DNA of 64,000 nucleotides from Tipula vernalis (taxonomy: Eukaryota; Arthropoda; Insecta; Diptera; Tipulidae). Under the pieces are notes generated by a model, which did no database searches, was not told the DNA's origin, and saw only the letters and a list, made by a program, of their open reading frames with translations. The stretch lies in contig OY282558.1 in NCBI GenBank assembly GCA_958295665.1, positions 349,289,034 to 349,353,033 on the forward strand, read 5' to 3'. A program made the position numbers and the translations under genes. Of the stretch, positions 11,608 through 21,844 are shown piece by piece (within the stretch, counting starts at the first letter, position 1; every line of letters starts with the position of its first letter).

Positions 11608-12360
11608 GTTTAATTTGATAGGTATTCTGAAAATGGTTGGGTTCTGATATTTTAAAAAATTACGGCATTTGTATTCTATAGTATTGCATGATATGGCATA
11701 TTTGTAATATATTGCATATATGCATAATATGTATTATTTATGTACATTCCATACATGAACTTGCATATTTGCAATATAATGAAATAAACCTCAAAATACA
11801 CTTTATTTATCACATTTTCGAGCAAATTTGTTGATAAAATCAAGAAATATAGCATTAATTGTTTAATTTATATATTTTTATAATAATATACTCACCAAAA
11901 ATACACAAAAACAATAAATTTGTTAGGAAAGAATAAGCACGGTTGTGTCTTCGTCTACTTATAACTAATAAAATTGGCGCAATTTTTTGACGTATACAAA
12001 TAATCTAAATGTATTGCATGTAATATGCATTCAGAAGTATATTTGAATTGCCTAAATGATCATAAGAAATGTATTTTACTTTTTAAATAACAAATTGTCT
12101 TCTCTTGCATATTTGCAATACTATGAGACGAAGGGTTAAGATATTTCTGAATTAAATTCAATAAAATTTATTTAGTTGTGACTTAGGTTTTATTTGAATG
12201 TAATGAAAAATTAAATATAGTTAAATGTTTGTATTTCGAACATTTTTTAATAAATAATAGGAGTATTGACTTTTATACTTCTTTAGTGATGTTACAGCAA
12301 ATGAAATAATTTAACAAATGGAACAATTAAAACAGAATTTTTTTTATTCGTTTTCTATAG

Positions 12361-13094
12361 TTAGTTGTCTACAATTTGGTTATTTAGGTATTTAATTCTA
12401 AAAAACATTCTTGATCGAAAATAAATATTCTTAATATTTTGATCACAGGTAATATTTGTTGTTAGGTCTACCAATGTTTTTATGTAATTTGGACAAAATG
12501 TAATACGAGTATATCCCCCGTTAAATTTTTTAAAAACTGATTCCATTTTTTCGATATTTCTCATCAACAGTCAGTTAGTTAGTCCATGTTAATTAATGAT
12601 TTTCTGAAATATTGACCACCAAATTATCAACTACTAGATCTGGATTTGTCATTTTATGGCAAATATACCCTGCTAAATGCTCCAAACCATCGTACTGTAA
12701 ACAGTCCAATTCGTCGACAACTTCATCTCTTGTATTTGCACTTAAATTCAATGCCTTCAATAAGTTACTACTTAAATTGCTTTGCACATAATCCTATATT
12801 ATACCTTTTTGGAAAGGTATCATGCTCAACTTTCCCTTGGCGCGCATTTTGAACATTAATTCGGTTATTTTTTTCACAATTCCAAATTGAAGAGGCTCCG
12901 AAAGACCACTTGAACACGTTGCCGACTATTCTTGTATGGCACTCTCACATTCAAGCAGTCGAACCAGTCATTCACCTTAAATTTTTATAAATTTGTATTT
13001 CTACAAAAATCATTTCAAATAATATATTTATATTTACCTGTTTAAAAAATTCAGAAGATTTGAGCCAATTTTTTGAAGTGAGTTCTCTCAAACT
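12361..13094 (-). pseudogene. P-element-like transposase, C-terminal part
   Basis: This continues the frame broken at 16665: LRELTSKNWLKSSEFFKQ (13090-13040), then a probable intron or damaged stretch (about 12980-13038, beginning GTAAAT), then NDWFDCLNVRVPYKNSRQ (about 12950) and ITELMFKMRAKGKLSM. Further on, QYDGLEHLAGYICHK (about 12680) is the conserved AGY motif of P/THAP9 transposases, and CPNYIKTLVDL with FFRIKYLNNQ (about 12400) is the family C-terminus. A TAG interrupts the frame near 12795 and frameshifts lie near 12885 and 12580. The two halves together cover most of a P transposase without its THAP domain. Confidence 0.84.
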
Positions 13095-13095
13095 G

Positions 13096-13712
13096 GGAAA
13101 CCTACAAAAACCTGAAACACAAAATCCTCAAATATCATAAGCCACATTTTCTCAAAGATGACAATACTCAAATACAAAATCCTCAAAAACAAAATCCTCA
13201 AAATCAAAATCCTCAAAAACAAAATCCTCAAAAATTTCAATCGATGTTTTCCTCAAGAAATATCATATGTTGAGATATGTACATTATGTTCAAACATAAA
13301 TAAAATGTAAATTTTGATCAACAAAAAATAAACTATAAATACTATATATATATACATTTTATGGGTGTCTATTGACATCCTGTTTTTCTGAATCTTGGTT
13401 GTCAACCGGGGATGTGTGAGGATTTTGTGTTTCAGGTTTTTGTAGGTTTCCACTACTGTAGGCGTATTTAGAAACAGGTACAAAATAGAAAATATTAAAA
13501 CATTAATTGCTTTGGCAAAACTAATTAATGCTTTAATATGCATCTGACCATAATTTCTGTTTGATTGTTTTATGATTTTATTTTATGAGTTGAATTGATT
13601 CTGCCGCACTAAAGGGTAATAAAATATTTATTAAAAATGTTTTATTACCCTTTAGCGCAGCTTGTTTTTGAGGATTTTGTATTTGAGTATTGTCATCTTT
13701 GAGAAAATGTGG
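13096..13712. repeat. Overlapping inverted repeats in the left subterminal region of the Mutator element
   Basis: Two inverted pairs are interleaved: 13096-13129 with 13418-13451 (the terminal AAACCTACAAAAACC motif), and 13142-13192 with 13662-13712 (CCACATTTTCTCAAAGATGA). A third, simple hairpin uses arms 13600-13623 and 13640-13660 (GGGTAATAAAA). This looks like repeated self-insertion or foldback rearrangement of the element's own ends. Confidence 0.78.
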
Positions 13713-14373
13713 AAAAGAGGTATTGTATTAGGGACAGCTCCTTTATCCACCTTTACAAAATCCATTTTGACAAAATCCATCTTTTTTTATAAAAATCAAC
13801 TTTTGTTAAATAATGTTGAAATTCATCTTGAAATGTACAAAAAAAAATATTTTTTTAAAATTTTGGCGCTCAGAAGAGAACGCGTTTCAAAATTAAAATT
13901 CTCCTTCACCAGAAGGAACCGCACAACTTGTTCTTAGAGTTTCTGAGAAAAATTCAAAAGTGGATTATATCCTATAAAATATGAATTTTGTCAAAATGGA
14001 TCGTAAGGTAATGGATTTCGTGGCCAACCCATTATATTACCCTTATTTAGAGGTAATAAAAAAGGATATCTTAGAGTATCGTTTCCAATTCTAATGGGTT
14101 CAATAGATAATATAGCTAATTTTTATGGGAGCAAAAATACAAAAAACACCATTCATTTTTGCATACGTTAATACTTAATATCTATGTCTCTCCTTTTAAT
14201 ACTTAATATCTATGTCTCTCCTTTTCTCTCATACGATAAATGTTATAGAATAAAGTAAGCTTTTAATTATTCATAGTTGGGACTATAAATACGCGCCTTA
14301 GATTACGTTTGTTAATCATTTTCACAAATTTTGTGCTCTTGAAAATATATAAGAAAGTTAAATAAATGAAAAA

Positions 14374-15764
14374 ATGGATATTAGTGTGATAAAATCGAAC
14401 AAGGGAAACGATAAGTTGGTAATTGATGGTTATCATTATCACTACCAATCTAAAAAACTAAAAAGTGTATTTAGATGGTGTTGTGTTGGGAGGAAGTCAC
14501 TTTTGTGTAAAGCTACAGTGAACACGATAATTAAAAACGAAATCCACGTACTCAAAAAAGGACCATCAGCGCATAATCACGACCCTAATGCATATAAAAA
14601 GCAGGTCGTACTATCAAATAATAAAATAAAGGAAACGTCCGCTTCTTCATCATTGCAACCAAGCCAAATAATTCGAGAAGCAGTAGTTAGTTGCCAACCT
14701 AACTGTCGATTGTTCTTACCAAATAAAAAACCACAGAAACAAAAAATTGGTAGAATACGTCGGGCACAAGCATCATTGAAAGAACCAACCACATTAGATG
14801 AAATAGATATTCCTGAAGAATTGCGGTATTTGGAAAACGAGTTATTTGTGCTGTCAGAAAAAAACTGCAACGAAAATAAAAACATAATTTTGGGAACCAC
14901 AACATCATTGGCAGCTTTGGGGCAAGCTGAATGTTGGCTAATGGATGGAACATTTTATATTGTCCCAACGATCATGCGGCAACTGTTTAGTATCCATGGT
15001 CAGATAGGTGGCCAGATAGTCCCTCTTGTCTTTTGCCTCATGAGCTCTAAATCAGAGAGTTCATATTATGAGTTTTTCAACGAACTACATTGTTTAGCTG
15101 CTGAGAGGAACATAATATTAGAGCCAAAAATAATTATATCCGACTTTGAGAAATCAATTTGTTCGGCTGCCAAATCATTCTTTCCGTTAACTACATTTAA
15201 AGGGTGTCTTTTCAATTTTGGACAAATAATATGGAGACGTGGCCAAAAAGAAGGTCTGGCAACAGAGTACGGCAATAATCAAAATATAAATTTACAAATT
15301 AGAATGCTGAAGAGTTTGTCACTAGTACCTCAAGAAGAAATTCAAAATTATTATGAGGAGCTAAGCCGCACATTCGAAAATCCAGCATTATTGAAATTGT
15401 GTTCCTGGTTCAAGAGCAATTATGTATCAGGTGACACAAGAAACAAAAAACCAAAATAGATCCAGATTTTTGGTCAGTAGTCGACTTGATAAAAGAAAAT
15501 TATCCACGGACGCAAAATTCAGTCGAAGCTTGGCATCGCCGCTTAAAAGTGGTACTTGGAAAAAAACACGGTGGACTATACAACATTTTAAGGGAAATGC
15601 CAAAGGAAATAATTTTGACTCAAACCACAATTCAAAAAATTAATGTTGGAGATATTCCATCACTCAAAAAATATAAAAAAATCCAAAGGTTAATTAAAAA
15701 GCGAGAAGAAATGGGACCATTAGAATATTTACGGTCAATTGCATATAATATCACCTTATGTTAA
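14374..15764 (+). CDS. FLYWCH zinc finger / MULE transposase, one frameshift
   Basis: Start at 14374 (ATG) gives a FLYWCH-type zinc finger: LVIDGYHYHYQ, then WCC and CKATV, then the HNH near residue 69. A linker follows, then the MULE transposase core. WLMDGTFYIVP (about residue 190) carries the first catalytic Asp, IIISDFEKSI (about 254) the second, and FKGCLFNFGQIIWRR (about 275) is the C2H-like motif of the family. The first frame stops at 15459 and coding resumes one base out as IDPDFWSVVDLIKENYPRTQ and SVEAWHRRLKVVLGKK, ending at 15764. With this single frameshift in an A-rich run (about 15440-15455) the protein would be about 463 residues, a normal length for insect members. This is the best-preserved transposase in the window. 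Confidence 0.88.
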
Positions 15765-16001
15765 TTAATTTGTTTTATTATGTAAAATGTTTAATTTAAG
15801 TTATAAGTCTTAGGTTAAATTAGAGGTTAAGTTATTAGTCTTAGGTCGCGTTTGTATCTTCTAAATTATAAGTGCAAATAAAATAAATAAATTGAAATCA
15901 AAATATTAGTTTCACATTCTTTAATATTTATTTCATATACATAATTTTAAATTGACACAAAATTCTATATTTAAAGATTTAGTTAATTTATGAAATTGTG
16001 A

Positions 16002-16017
16002 ACCGGCGCGCGCCGGT
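16002..16017. repeat. 16-bp GC-only palindrome
   Basis: ACCGGCGCGCGCCGGT is self-complementary throughout and stands out in otherwise AT-rich DNA, at the start of the minisatellite below. Confidence 0.95.
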
Positions 16018-16018
16018 C

Positions 16019-16500
16019 CGCCTGATATAATCCGATCCTATACCACCGCTCCCCTCGATTTCTAAATTCCAATAAACTGAAATTTAAGTTTCTTTTTTCC
16101 AGAATGTACATTGCGAAGCGGCGGGAGCGCTGCGACCCGCCTGATCTAATCTGATCCTATACCACCGCTTATGTCGATTTTTAAATTCCTATAAACTGAA
16201 ATTTTTTTTCTAACTTGGGAGCGAAGCGACCCGCCTGATATAATCCGATCCTATATTCCCGCTCCTATCGATTTTTAAATTCGTATAAACTGAATTTATT
16301 TTTTCTAATTTGGGAGCGAAGCGACGGGAGCGCAGCGACCCGCCTGATATAATCCGATCCTATATTCCCGCTGCTCTCAATTTTTAAATTCGTATAAACT
16401 GAAATTTTTTTTCTAACTTGGGGGCGAAGCGACCCGCCTGATGTAATCCGAGCCTATATTCCCGCTCCTATCGATTTTTAAATTCCTATAAACTTCCTAT
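16019..16500 (+). repeat. Minisatellite, about five units of 93-120 bp
   Basis: Units begin with CGCCTGATATAATCCGATCC (or close variants) at 16019, 16139, 16232, 16341 and 16435, and include GCGAAGCGAC and ATTCGTATAAACTGAA. The GC content is well above the surroundings. It lies within the right subterminal part of the Mutator element and is followed by TTTGAGGATTTTGAA repeats (16512-16640). Confidence 0.92.
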
Positions 16501-16665
16501 AAATTCCTATAAATTTGAGGATTTTGAATTTGAGGATTTCGAATTTGAGGATTTTAAATTTGAGGATTTTGATATTTGAGGATTTTGAATTTGAGGATTT
16601 TGAATTTGAGGACTTTGATTTTTGGATTTTGTTTTGAGGTATTTCGTAGCCAACCCTCTCAAACT

Positions 16666-17350
16666 ACCAGCCCGGAAAATTGCATTCGCAACGGTGTGAG
16701 AAAAAAGTTTTGTTGCGAGTTTTATTTTTTGACGCTCGGCACCATTAATTTTTAAATTTTCGGCCGATATTTTAAAAGCTTCATTTAAGTCAGATTTATT
16801 GTTGTTGTTAAAATTATTTCGGATTAGTTTTATGAGATGACGTACATCAGCGAAAATATAAATGTTCTTCTCTGTATTCGATGGATTTGTGAAGAAAGGA
16901 GTGTTAACCGTCATTTTTAAACCGCGTAGTAATCCCTGATTTGTCCCTCCTATATCACACGTTATTGCTGATACCTGGAATCTGCAGTCATGAACGGCAT
17001 TTATAATTTTGAAAAGTATGTTCTTCGTAATTTTTTGGTCAAATTTGTAATAAATTGGTTGTTTCCAGTTGACAAATAATCCACGTATCGTTGCAACCTC
17101 ACTCACTTTTTGTCTTATCAAAAACGATATTTTCCTTAACCTTCATCTCATCGAATGAAATAGCACAAATTTTATCGATCTCCTTCATATCGAGCATTCC
17201 CGTTATTTTCAATACATGCTGCAAAATCCCAGGATACACACATTTTCAGATGTATTACCTACTGCTGGAAGTGCATATTTTTTTTTAGCAATAACCGTTA
17301 TGCTCTTGGGCCTGCAGCATGTATCGCTTTGCTAAAGCATTTGCAATATC
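16666..17350 (-). pseudogene. P-element-like transposase, N-terminal and catalytic part
   Basis: Read on the minus strand, NALAKRYMLQAQEHN-like sequence (about 17320) leads to GILQHVLKITGMLDMKEIDK and CAISFDEMKVKE (about 17150), where the Asp of SFDEM matches the P-element/THAP9 catalytic region. Next follow TIRGLFVNWKQPIYYKFD (about 17080), SAITCDIGGTNQGLL (about 16970) and FADVRHLIKLIRNNF (about 16840), all characteristic of P transposases. The part ends at FRAGSLR exactly where the Mutator insertion begins (16665). A frameshift lies near 17115, before VATIRGLF. The THAP DNA-binding domain expected upstream was not identified. Confidence 0.87.
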
Positions 17351-18406
17351 CTCCGCTGTCCCTTTGGTACGCTTTTCAGGGCATTACAGCTTCTTTAATT
17401 GCCCAGTAGAGAGAATGTTGCTATAATGATAAGAATTCGCGTTTGCACATTTCTTTTTTTAACTTTCCGATGCATTTCCGCTCCTTCATTATTACCCACA
17501 CAAAAAAAAACTCGAATTTAATTTTGTGTTCTCATTTTGCAACCTGGAAAATAGAAAGTAAATTTTGTTTATATTTTATTTTACCTGTAAACGTCATTAT
17601 TTCAAGAAATATATTTAACTTACTGTGTAAAGTATATGAAGGGATAATTGCATCGGTTTGCAAACTTCTGTTGATGTGATACGCAAATATGAATTAAGGC
17701 TCCTTGAATTCAAGTGAACGATGCTTAACTCCTAGAAATAAAAATAAAAATGCTTGGCCTACTCTACCTACCTCATGAGTGATTACGCACTGTGTCTCAA
17801 TAAATATAGAAATTGACTCCTCCCCACAAACCCTCACCCGCGCAGGGTTTTGAGCTTAATGAAGATTCGGATGGCGTTGGAATACATAGTTTTGAGTTAC
17901 GTGGTATTGAACTAAGGTGTAATCACTAAATTTACGGTAGACCCTGTAAAGATTAGGTGCTGTATTGGCCTTTTTTATTTTTTAAAGAGATCCCAAACAC
18001 ACCAAACAGTCAAAATTAATTGATTAATTACCAAGAATTAATCACAATATCTAATGCTGTGTCTTATTTCCGATCTAATCGATCTGATCGATCTGAGTAC
18101 TAAAAATCAATTTTGATCAGATTTGATCAATTTTGTCAATTCGATTTTTTCGATTTGCAAAAATATTCCGATTTATCAGATTGTTTTTTTTTTAGTTTAG
18201 CTAACTTCGCTAAATCGCTGACATTACTAGGTGGTGTAAGATCTGTCATTTTAATTATTTTTTTTTTTTTTTTATTAATAAATATTAGTGAATTATTTAA
18301 AAGGAATTGCAATAATGTTTTATTTTTTCATTTATTTATAAAGAATTACAAATTATTTGCCTTTTATTTGAACCCAACACTTACTACCTCAATATCGTCA
18401 TTAAAA

Positions 18407-18649
18407 TTAATGCAGAATGCAACACGACATAAAGTCCATTCTTCGTTTCTCAATCAACGTTAAACACATAAACCGAGACTTCGTAATTCCGAATGCGTTC
18501 TCAATGCGTACTCTACCTCTCAATAAAAATCGATTAAAATTTTTTTGGTTATCGGTTAAATATCCAGTATTTTTAAAAGTTGTTAGTAAAAATTCCATCA
18601 ATGAATATGCGCAGTCACCAATAAGGTTGAGCCAATCAAATAAAGCCAA
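18407..18649 (-). pseudogene. Harbinger transposase C-terminal fragment, copy B
   Basis: Paralogue of 6567-6836 with a slightly better-preserved sequence: IGDCAYSLMEFLLTTF, YLTDNQKNFNRFLLRG, RVRIENAFGITKSRF (last catalytic Glu) and MSCCILH, matching the CCxLHN end of PIF/Harbinger nucleases. The first two catalytic Asp residues are not seen. The upstream minus-strand DNA (18660-19500) does not give a readable remainder. It is a partial, inactive copy. Confidence 0.87.
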
Positions 18650-19019
18650 ATAAAGTGTTTTAAACCTTATTTACACCAGTCAGTGACAATTAAAACGCGA
18701 GAAATCCATATTTTGATACTGTGTTGGATGCAGTGTGCTTTGCATTCTTTTTACACTCGCTGATGATTAGCAACATTAGCACACAAATTAGCAAAACTTT
18801 ATATCAAACAGTTTATTGTTATCTTTATTATCGCCACCATGAAAATCTCGTATAGACGTGAAAAATTCTTTTACGTAAAGCAGGTAAAGAAATGTATCAT
18901 CATATCATTTCTACACAAATAATGGGTTCGATTCAATGTAAATCTGCTATTTGTCTTTTCTTCTATTCTGCTACTATTTCTACGTAACTAGATAAGATTT
19001 TCAAACAATCAATAAATTT

Positions 19020-19177
19020 CGTCGTCCAAGGATTATAAGGTTCTATGTAACATGTGAGTTGTTTTAATTTTAATTTTGCTGATATCTCCGTAGTGGTTAC
19101 ATTTAAGGTCCAAATATCAATACAGGAAATGCGTATTCAAAAAATGTCGTTTAGAACCTTATAATCCTTAGACGACG
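19020..19177. mobile_element. 158-bp MITE with ATTT duplication
   Basis: The left end is CGTCGTCCAAGGATTATAAG and the right end is the complement with one mismatch over about 26 bp. ATTT flanks both sides (19016-19019 and 19178-19181). The paralogous copy A has the uninterrupted site AATAAATTTGTGTAG (7207-7219), so insertion borders are proven by comparison. The 4-bp duplication and these ends do not match a family I can name. Confidence 0.9.
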
Positions 19178-19805
19178 ATTTGTGTAGATTTTTTTAAGTT
19201 GTATCGAGGTTTCCTTGAAATAATAGAAGAATAGAATAAATTAAAAAAAGAAGATTTGGCCCCATTATTTAAACATTCTAAATGTGTAAAGGTTTTGAAG
19301 ATAAACGCATGATGCTAGCAACAAGACACATTTGTGCCAATCTTCTGCGGAATTGCGCTCATTTCAATAAGTTTCTCCATGCCCAATTTTTTTTTAAGTA
19401 TAAAGTTTCAGATTGAAGAAAGCGACAATGTCTTTGCCGTTAAATTTTCTGGCTTGTTTGGCAAACTTATAGATAATTGAAGATTTTCGATATGCTGTGC
19501 GAAGTTTTCAAAAGTATGATACGATTAATCGTATTTCGTAATTAGGTAAATCGTAGGCTGTTTTACTCACATACAGTACGATTTGTCTATCGATTTATCC
19601 GGGCAAACCTGTTGTATCTTATCGTATCGTATCGTATAAAGTATAAATCGTATGAACAAGTTTTTGAATAAACACAATATTCACCGATTCACCTGTCTTA
19701 GATTCAACTATACTTGCACAACAGATTTTTAGCAGGCCAAACTGTATGACCGCATTGTACCCCAAATTTTACTACAGCTCCATATACTACGCAATTTTCC
19801 TTCGA

Positions 19806-19841
19806 ATCAATTATTATTATTATTATTATTGGGGGGGGGGG
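19806..19841. repeat. (ATT)n followed by a poly-G run
   Basis: TTATTATTATTATTATT runs into a string of G residues. Simple sequence; it marks the left edge of a GC-richer block (19840-20620). Confidence 0.9.
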
Positions 19842-19913
19842 CATGCGGGCGATCAGCCACTTCGCACTGCGACCTAAAAGATCTATTGTGCTGGCCCCTA
19901 CTTAATTATCCGT

Positions 19914-20225
19914 TCAGTCAATATTCAGGTTCTTAATGAACCTGACGATACTGCCTCCCGGTACGTGATACATACTATCTGGGCTTATTGCTCTCCCTCC
20001 TACATGTTTACTACAGCATGTAGTTCCGCTAGAAAGACGGTAGCATTGGAGCTCAAGGACCTCGAGAGGGTTCTCCCACTCTCGTATATTCCTACTCCTG
20101 CCCCGTATTGCGTTTAATTTTACTCTTACGAGTTGCTCGGAATTGAAAATCACCTGTAGGTCACCCAGCTTTACTACAGGAAGGCTAAATAAAACTGGAG
20201 GGTGCCTGGTATCCAGAGTCCGCAT
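19914..20225 (-). pseudogene. Possible Jockey-type gag (ORF1) fragment
   Basis: The minus strand holds a 103-codon frame. Its pattern (VLFSLPVVKLGDLQVIF, QLVRVKLNAIRGR, then LQCYRLSSGTTCCSKHVGG) resembles the segment before and into the first zinc knuckle of Jockey-like gag proteins, where an LQCYRCQxxGH..C motif is normal. The knuckle is incomplete here. No reverse transcriptase follows nearby. The block is notably richer in GC than its surroundings. This is a weak family match by pattern only; it could be an unrelated sequence. Confidence 0.4.
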
Positions 20226-21844
20226 ATTTTGGGCTGATTAACCTATCAGCCATTCATCTTTCGGCATATGCTGTTCCACCTTAGATTAGGGTTTTTTGTC
20301 AAGGTTTTCTCCTTTAGCGCCGTACTTTAGCCTGTGCCAAATGGCCAAAAATGTGCCAAGTGGCCTTAGTTACCAGTGGTTGCCACGAGGAGGCAGTACG
20401 TACACTTGCGAATTGTGAACAGGTTACCCCTTACACAACTGTACCCATCACGCAGCTGCCTAATGACAAGACCAGAACAGCTCACGTGATGCGCACCCTA
20501 CTGGAAGGTTACGGAGCGGGTAGATTAATCTACTCAACTTTGATCCCCCCCTCCAATAGACGCCAAACCACCTTCGAATCAATAGAATTAGTACAATTTC
20601 TTGCACGATAAATTGTTTCGACTGTGGGCCTTTAAAAGCTTAACGATAAGTTAAATAAGCGTCAAATTGTTTGGCGCTGAGTTACATAATAAAATATTAC
20701 AGATATTTATGCGTTTTCCTGGAAAATTTAGCAATTTTTCCGGGAGTATTCACTTTTATTTTTGAACAAATTATAGAAGCACAGTCTTATCAAATTCAAA
20801 TTATTTAAAAATACAAGTTGTTTTGGAAAACAATAAAAATTTTCTCGGAAATGTTTGGATTTCACCTGCTAAATAGTACAGATATATAATCCTGTTTAAA
20901 TAAATCGTCAGATTAATTACTTTATCTATACGTATAAAGATATTCTTGGAATAAATTTCTGACCTTCCTTAACTGCATACTATAATAGCTTCCCCAATAT
21001 TCTCGTACCATAAAATATTCCTCTGGTTGTTGATATGTTCCGCGCAGCATATTACGTCGTATCTCTGCGTAATATTTATGAAATGGGATATTCTGCTGGA
21101 TGAGATGTAGAAATATATGGTCTCCGAGTTTGGCTGTTCCTTATTTTTTTTTGTTTTTTGGTGTCATTCTTTCGTTTTAAACTATATTTGAGTAGTAACG
21201 CTGCTCCTGGACCCTCGAAGTTTCAACCCAGCAGTCTCAGCTTAGCCATCCGTGTAATCAACTATTGTTCACTTAGCGTAGGTTTATTTAGGTATTCGAT
21301 ACGCCTAAATGTAAGCAAATACTGCAACATATTATTTACAAAAGTGGAGTCTTGGATAATTTGTCTTGGATGTAGCGGTATAGGGGTATTGATGGATATT
21401 GATGGGTATTGATGGAGTTTCATTTTCCATCATTTTAGGAATGAAAATTGTAGAAATTTATAATTTTGTGGAAAGCACTAATTTGTTCAATGTTTTTACA
21501 GAAATCAGGTTTCATTTTTCATTTTTCATCGTCTTTCAGGCGAAATTTGAAAATTAATTTCCCATTTTCACTAATTAGCACTACTTCAGTTCTAACGATA
21601 TGAAGTGGTGTTCTATTCGAAAATTTCCCTGCTGCAATTACGGTTCAGCGGAACATATGCTAACTGCAATCACGCTTTGCACATGTAATAACAACGCACT
21701 TTGAAGAAATACCGCGAATAAAGTCAGTGTTCTCTCATCCGGCGCTTTCACGCTTTCAAGTGTGACAGGCAACATTACATTTTGATCAAAATCCAATTAA
21801 AATAATGAATCATAGATTTCATCAATTGTTATTTGGTTAGGCAG
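20226..21844. other. Unassigned stretch, GC-richer to 20620 then AT-rich
   Basis: A plus-strand frame at 20351-20611 (86 codons) has balanced composition but no recognisable motif, so I do not call it a gene. From 20640 to 21844 the DNA is AT-rich. It includes a short tandem of GATGGATATTGATGGGTATT at about 21385-21415 and nothing else supported. Confidence 0.5.

Larger units (their letters stand above)
8962..12135 (-). mobile_element. piggyBac-like element, 3,174 bp, TTAA borders
   Basis: TTAA lies on each side (8958-8961 and 12136-12139). The element starts CCCTTAATCTCATG and ends with the near-complement CATAGTATTGC-side sequence ATGAGACGAAGGG, giving inverted ends of about 13 bp (CCCTT, two mismatches, TCTCAT). 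The TTAA target and CCC-type termini are hallmarks of piggyBac, and the minus strand inside encodes a piggyBac transposase. Palindromes of the form TTGCATATATGCAA occur at 9093-9108, 11712-11725, 11761-11774 and 12104-12118. Confidence 0.88.
13095..16655 (+). mobile_element. Mutator-like element (3,561 bp) inserted in the P-like gene
   Basis: The insertion is flanked by a perfect 10-bp direct repeat CTCTCAAACT (13085-13094 and 16656-16665). That length fits Mutator-like elements (usually 8-11 bp). The ends are imperfect inverted repeats: left GGGAAACCTACAAAAACCTG, right complement GGTTGGCTACGAAATACCTC. Both are followed by many CAAAATCCTCAAA repeats. Removing the insert restores the P transposase frame (FRAGSLRELTSKNW). 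It encodes a FLYWCH/MULE transposase at 14374-15764. Confidence 0.88.
12361..17400 (-). mobile_element. P-like element, split by a Mutator insertion
   Basis: Transposase sequence of P-element type runs on the minus strand from about 17400 to 16666 and resumes at 13094, ending near 12361. The 3.56-kb interruption is a separate Mutator-like element. The outer ends (31-bp inverted repeats and 8-bp duplications are usual for P elements) were not found. To the left lies the piggyBac-like element and to the right Harbinger repeat copy B. Confidence 0.8.
17680..19640 (-). mobile_element. PIF/Harbinger-containing repeat, copy B
   Basis: Collinear with 5839-7515, with several indels. This copy is longer: it keeps about 150 bp near 19380-19500 that copy A has lost, and holds a 158-bp MITE (19020-19177). 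Its minus strand carries a Harbinger nuclease fragment (18407-18649). The CGTATC-rich right end (19618-19650) is a short simple repeat. Confidence 0.73.

Noticed and set aside
13000..16700. CRISPR-like array from repeated CAAAATCCTCAAAA strings
   Set aside because: The repeats are irregular, low in complexity, lie at Mutator ends, and the DNA is eukaryotic.
20351..20611. 86-codon plus-strand frame in a GC-richer block
   Set aside because: No motif, no splice or start context, and the neighbouring sequence looks retroelement-derived on the other strand.
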